NCBI GenBank assembly: GCA_937908115.1
Contig: CALEQZ010000038.1
Location: forward strand, 1-45,134
Source of the DNA: an uncultured Alcaligenaceae bacterium
GTDB taxonomy: Bacteria; Pseudomonadota; Gammaproteobacteria; Burkholderiales; Burkholderiaceae_B
Direction: 5' to 3'
DNA length: 45,134 nucleotides
Numbering within the stretch: the stretch's first letter is position 1; each line of letters starts with the position of its first letter. Positions 41,317-45,134 of the stretch are shown here, piece after piece. Under the pieces are notes generated by a model. The model searched no databases and was not told the DNA's origin. It was given only the letters and a program-made list of their open reading frames with translations. A program made the translations under genes and the position numbers.

Positions 41317-42525
41317 TCAGTGGAAGTGGGCCGGCGTGGTGTCCGCGTCCTCCGGCAGCTCCGCGTGCACCATTTCGCCCAGCGGGTTGGGAAAGTGCGG
41401 CGCGCCGCAGTCTTCGCAGTACTCGGGCGGCAGCAACCCGGGCAGGCGCCGGATGTCGATCACGCCGTGTTCCTTGAGCAGGGCGGCGATCGCTTCGGCC
41501 GTGCCGGGCGGGAGGTCGTCATCGAGCGACGCGCCTTCATCCTCGCGTCCGTACAAGGGCCAGACGCAACCATAGATGACGTCGTTGCGGTTGCGTGGCG
41601 TAAAGCCGATCCGGTATTCATCCACGCGGGCCTCGCCGCAGCCGCCGATGACCGCGCGCAGTTGCGCGGGCGGCAGGTTGAGCGAGCTTTCCAGCCAGGA
41701 TACGGCCGCCTTGAGCGCCAGCGGCCGTACGCGCCGGTCGGCCTCACGGTTGCTGACGTAATAGGCATCGGGCAGCAGGCATTCAAAGCCGCAGCCCGGC
41801 AGCAGCTGGCTGAGCGTCGGGCGCGCCTGGGCGATCCATTGCTCCAGGCAGGCCTGGCGACCGGCGCCGTGGTCGCCGGGCGTCTCCTGCCAACGGAAAA
41901 GCGGCTGGTGCTCTTCGACGACCACCGCGCCGACGACATAGCGGGTGTCGGCCAGCATGTTGGCCGTCTCGACGTCGCCCGGCAGCGACGGGCGCGGCGC
42001 CTGGATGCCCAGTGCCTCGTTGGCCAGCCGGTGCAGCCATTGCCACGTGTCCGAGAACGACCGCGGCATTTGGTCGATGCTGACCAGGCGCGGCAAAAGC
42101 GCCAGGCGGGCGCCGCCGGCCAGCACGTGGCCGTATAGCTGCGCGGTCAGCGCCTGCAGCGCCGACGCAGGGATGGGGCCCGAAGGGATGGTGTAGCGCG
42201 TCCACGCTACCAGCGGCGCGACGATGAGCAGCGCGTCGTAGCGCTTGCCGTCCTTTTCGAGGACACAGGACTCGGAAAGCGTCTCGGCTTGTTCGATGAG
42301 CACTTCGTACGCGCCGGGACTGGCCTGGAACAGGTGGTCCAGCGCCGCCTCCAGGGGAGCGTCGTTGCCATTGCGCATCAAGCGGTTGAGGATCTGCGCA
42401 AGCTGGGCCTCCCAGTAGCGGTCCTCGACCCGGCTGCCGGAGCTGTTCAGCGCCAGGGCCAGGGCGACCAGCCGCGACGCGTCGCGGTTCAGTCGGGGGG
42501 CATTCGAGCTTCGGGTGCGGGGCAT
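41317..42525 (-). CDS. DUF2863 family protein
   Basis: A 402-residue protein that I recognise as DUF2863, a family of Burkholderiales with no assigned function. No signal peptide or membrane segment is seen. The C-terminus has a zinc-ribbon-like pair, EYCEDCGAPHFPNPLGEMVHAELP, and a His-rich finish. It is 15 bases upstream of earP in the same direction, so the two are likely cotranscribed. A perfect palindrome lies just before its start. Confidence 0.75.
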   Translation of the reverse strand: MPRTRSSNAPRLNRDASRLVALALALNSSGSRVEDRYWEAQLAQILNRLMRNGNDAPLEAALDHLFQASPGAYEVLIEQAETLSESCVLEKDGKRYDALLIVAPLVAWTRYTIPSGPIPASALQALTAQLYGHVLAGGARLALLPRLVSIDQMPRSFSDTWQWLHRLANEALGIQAPRPSLPGDVETANMLADTRYVVGAVVVEEHQPLFRWQETPGDHGAGRQACLEQWIAQARPTLSQLLPGCGFECLLPDAYYVSNREADRRVRPLALKAAVSWLESSLNLPPAQLRAVIGGCGEARVDEYRIGFTPRNRNDVIYGCVWPLYGREDEGASLDDDLPPGTAEAIAALLKEHGVIDIRRLPGLLPPEYCEDCGAPHFPNPLGEMVHAELPEDADTTPAHFH

Positions 42526-42540
42526 GGGCTCAATAAAGGC

Positions 42541-42562
42541 AAACTACCAAACGAGGTAGTTT
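42541..42562 (-). promoter_or_regulatory. perfect operator-like palindrome before the DUF2863 gene
   Basis: AAACTACC-N6-GGTAGTTT begins 15 bases before the ATG on the minus strand. Eight-base arms with a 6-base spacer are typical of a dimeric repressor site (TetR type, for example). It is too A/T-rich and too short to be a terminator for the divergent context. Confidence 0.5.
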
Positions 42563-42615
42563 ACCGCTGCCCCGCCTCCCGGCGCGACCTTGCGCTTCGC
42601 AGGCGAGCGATTTGC

Positions 42616-42660
42616 TGGCGCAGCGCTTGGCCGGATCGATGCCGGCCAGGCGCTGCGCCA
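42616..42660 (-). terminator. acnA: 19-pair hairpin after acnA
   Basis: TGGCGCAGCGCTTGGCCGG (42616-42634) pairs with 42642-42660 at all positions but one G-T wobble, around a 7-base loop, starting five bases past the acnA stop. There is no T-run, so it is either an atypical terminator or an mRNA 3' stabiliser. Confidence 0.5.
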
Positions 42661-42665
42661 CGGTC

Positions 42666-45134
<2,469 letters not shown>

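Overview
The window is about 45.1 kb of G+C-rich chromosomal DNA that reads like a beta-proteobacterium of the Alcaligenaceae, most likely Bordetella or a close relative such as Achromobacter. This is inferred from gene content: an intracellular PHA depolymerase of the Cupriavidus type, a Bug-family solute receptor, a PagL lipid A deacylase, an EarP/EF-P(Arg32) pair, DUF2863, DUF2968 and DUF3613 proteins, a trpB-trpA-accD cluster and a Tad locus of Burkholderiales layout. I saw no rRNA, tRNA, insertion sequence or CRISPR array. The two ends cut through genes: an RnfB-like ferredoxin on the left and aconitase A on the right.

Layout. (1) 1-6.3 kb, housekeeping redox and NAD genes: RnfB-like ferredoxin, PHA depolymerase, ferredoxin-NADP reductase and ferredoxin FdxA on the minus strand; nicotinate phosphoribosyltransferase and a RidA-family protein on plus; a flavodoxin-like protein overlapping an MtfA-type peptidase on minus. 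(2) 6.4-13 kb, plus strand: monofunctional RelA, ArgE, then TrpB (TTG start), TrpA and AccD in a tight operon. (3) 13.1-18.1 kb, cell envelope: PagL on plus, ending at a strong two-way terminator; then on minus a MarR-type regulator, a 540-residue glycine-rich repeat lipoprotein and an FhaC/ShlB-like two-partner secretion transporter (TpsB) with no TpsA partner in view. (4) 18.1-32.4 kb, plus strand: a complete Tad/Flp type IVc pilus locus (flp, tadV, tadE, tadF, cpaB, rcpA, tadZ, tadA, tadB, tadC, tadD, a DUF3613 gene, tadG) closed by a sigma-54 activator, with many 1-4 base overlaps that point to one coupled transcript. A strikingly A+T-rich divergent region (about 36% G+C counted over 18181-18420) separates it from the TpsB gene. 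(5) 32.5-33.8 kb: a DUF2968 lipoprotein and a DUF1178 protein. (6) 33.9-39.4 kb, minus: a malonate catabolism operon (GntR regulator, malonyl-CoA decarboxylase, crotonase-family protein, malonyl-CoA synthetase, Bug receptor). (7) 39.5-42.5 kb, minus: DUF2863 protein, EarP and EF-P, ending at a textbook terminator. (8) 42.7 kb to the end: aconitase A.

How the genes work together. The Tad locus encodes a whole adhesive pilus machine: pilin, minor pilins, peptidase, secretin, ATPase, platform proteins and its own activator. EarP rhamnosylates Arg32 of the EF-P encoded just downstream, helping ribosomes through polyproline stretches. The malonate genes convert malonate to malonyl-CoA and then acetyl-CoA. 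The least explained part is the TpsB / repeat lipoprotein / MarR group at 13.9-18.1 kb: the transporter lacks the arginine of its diagnostic VRGY motif and its only close companion is a lipoprotein rather than a TpsA exoprotein. Functional statements rest on recognised family motifs read by eye; no database search was possible.
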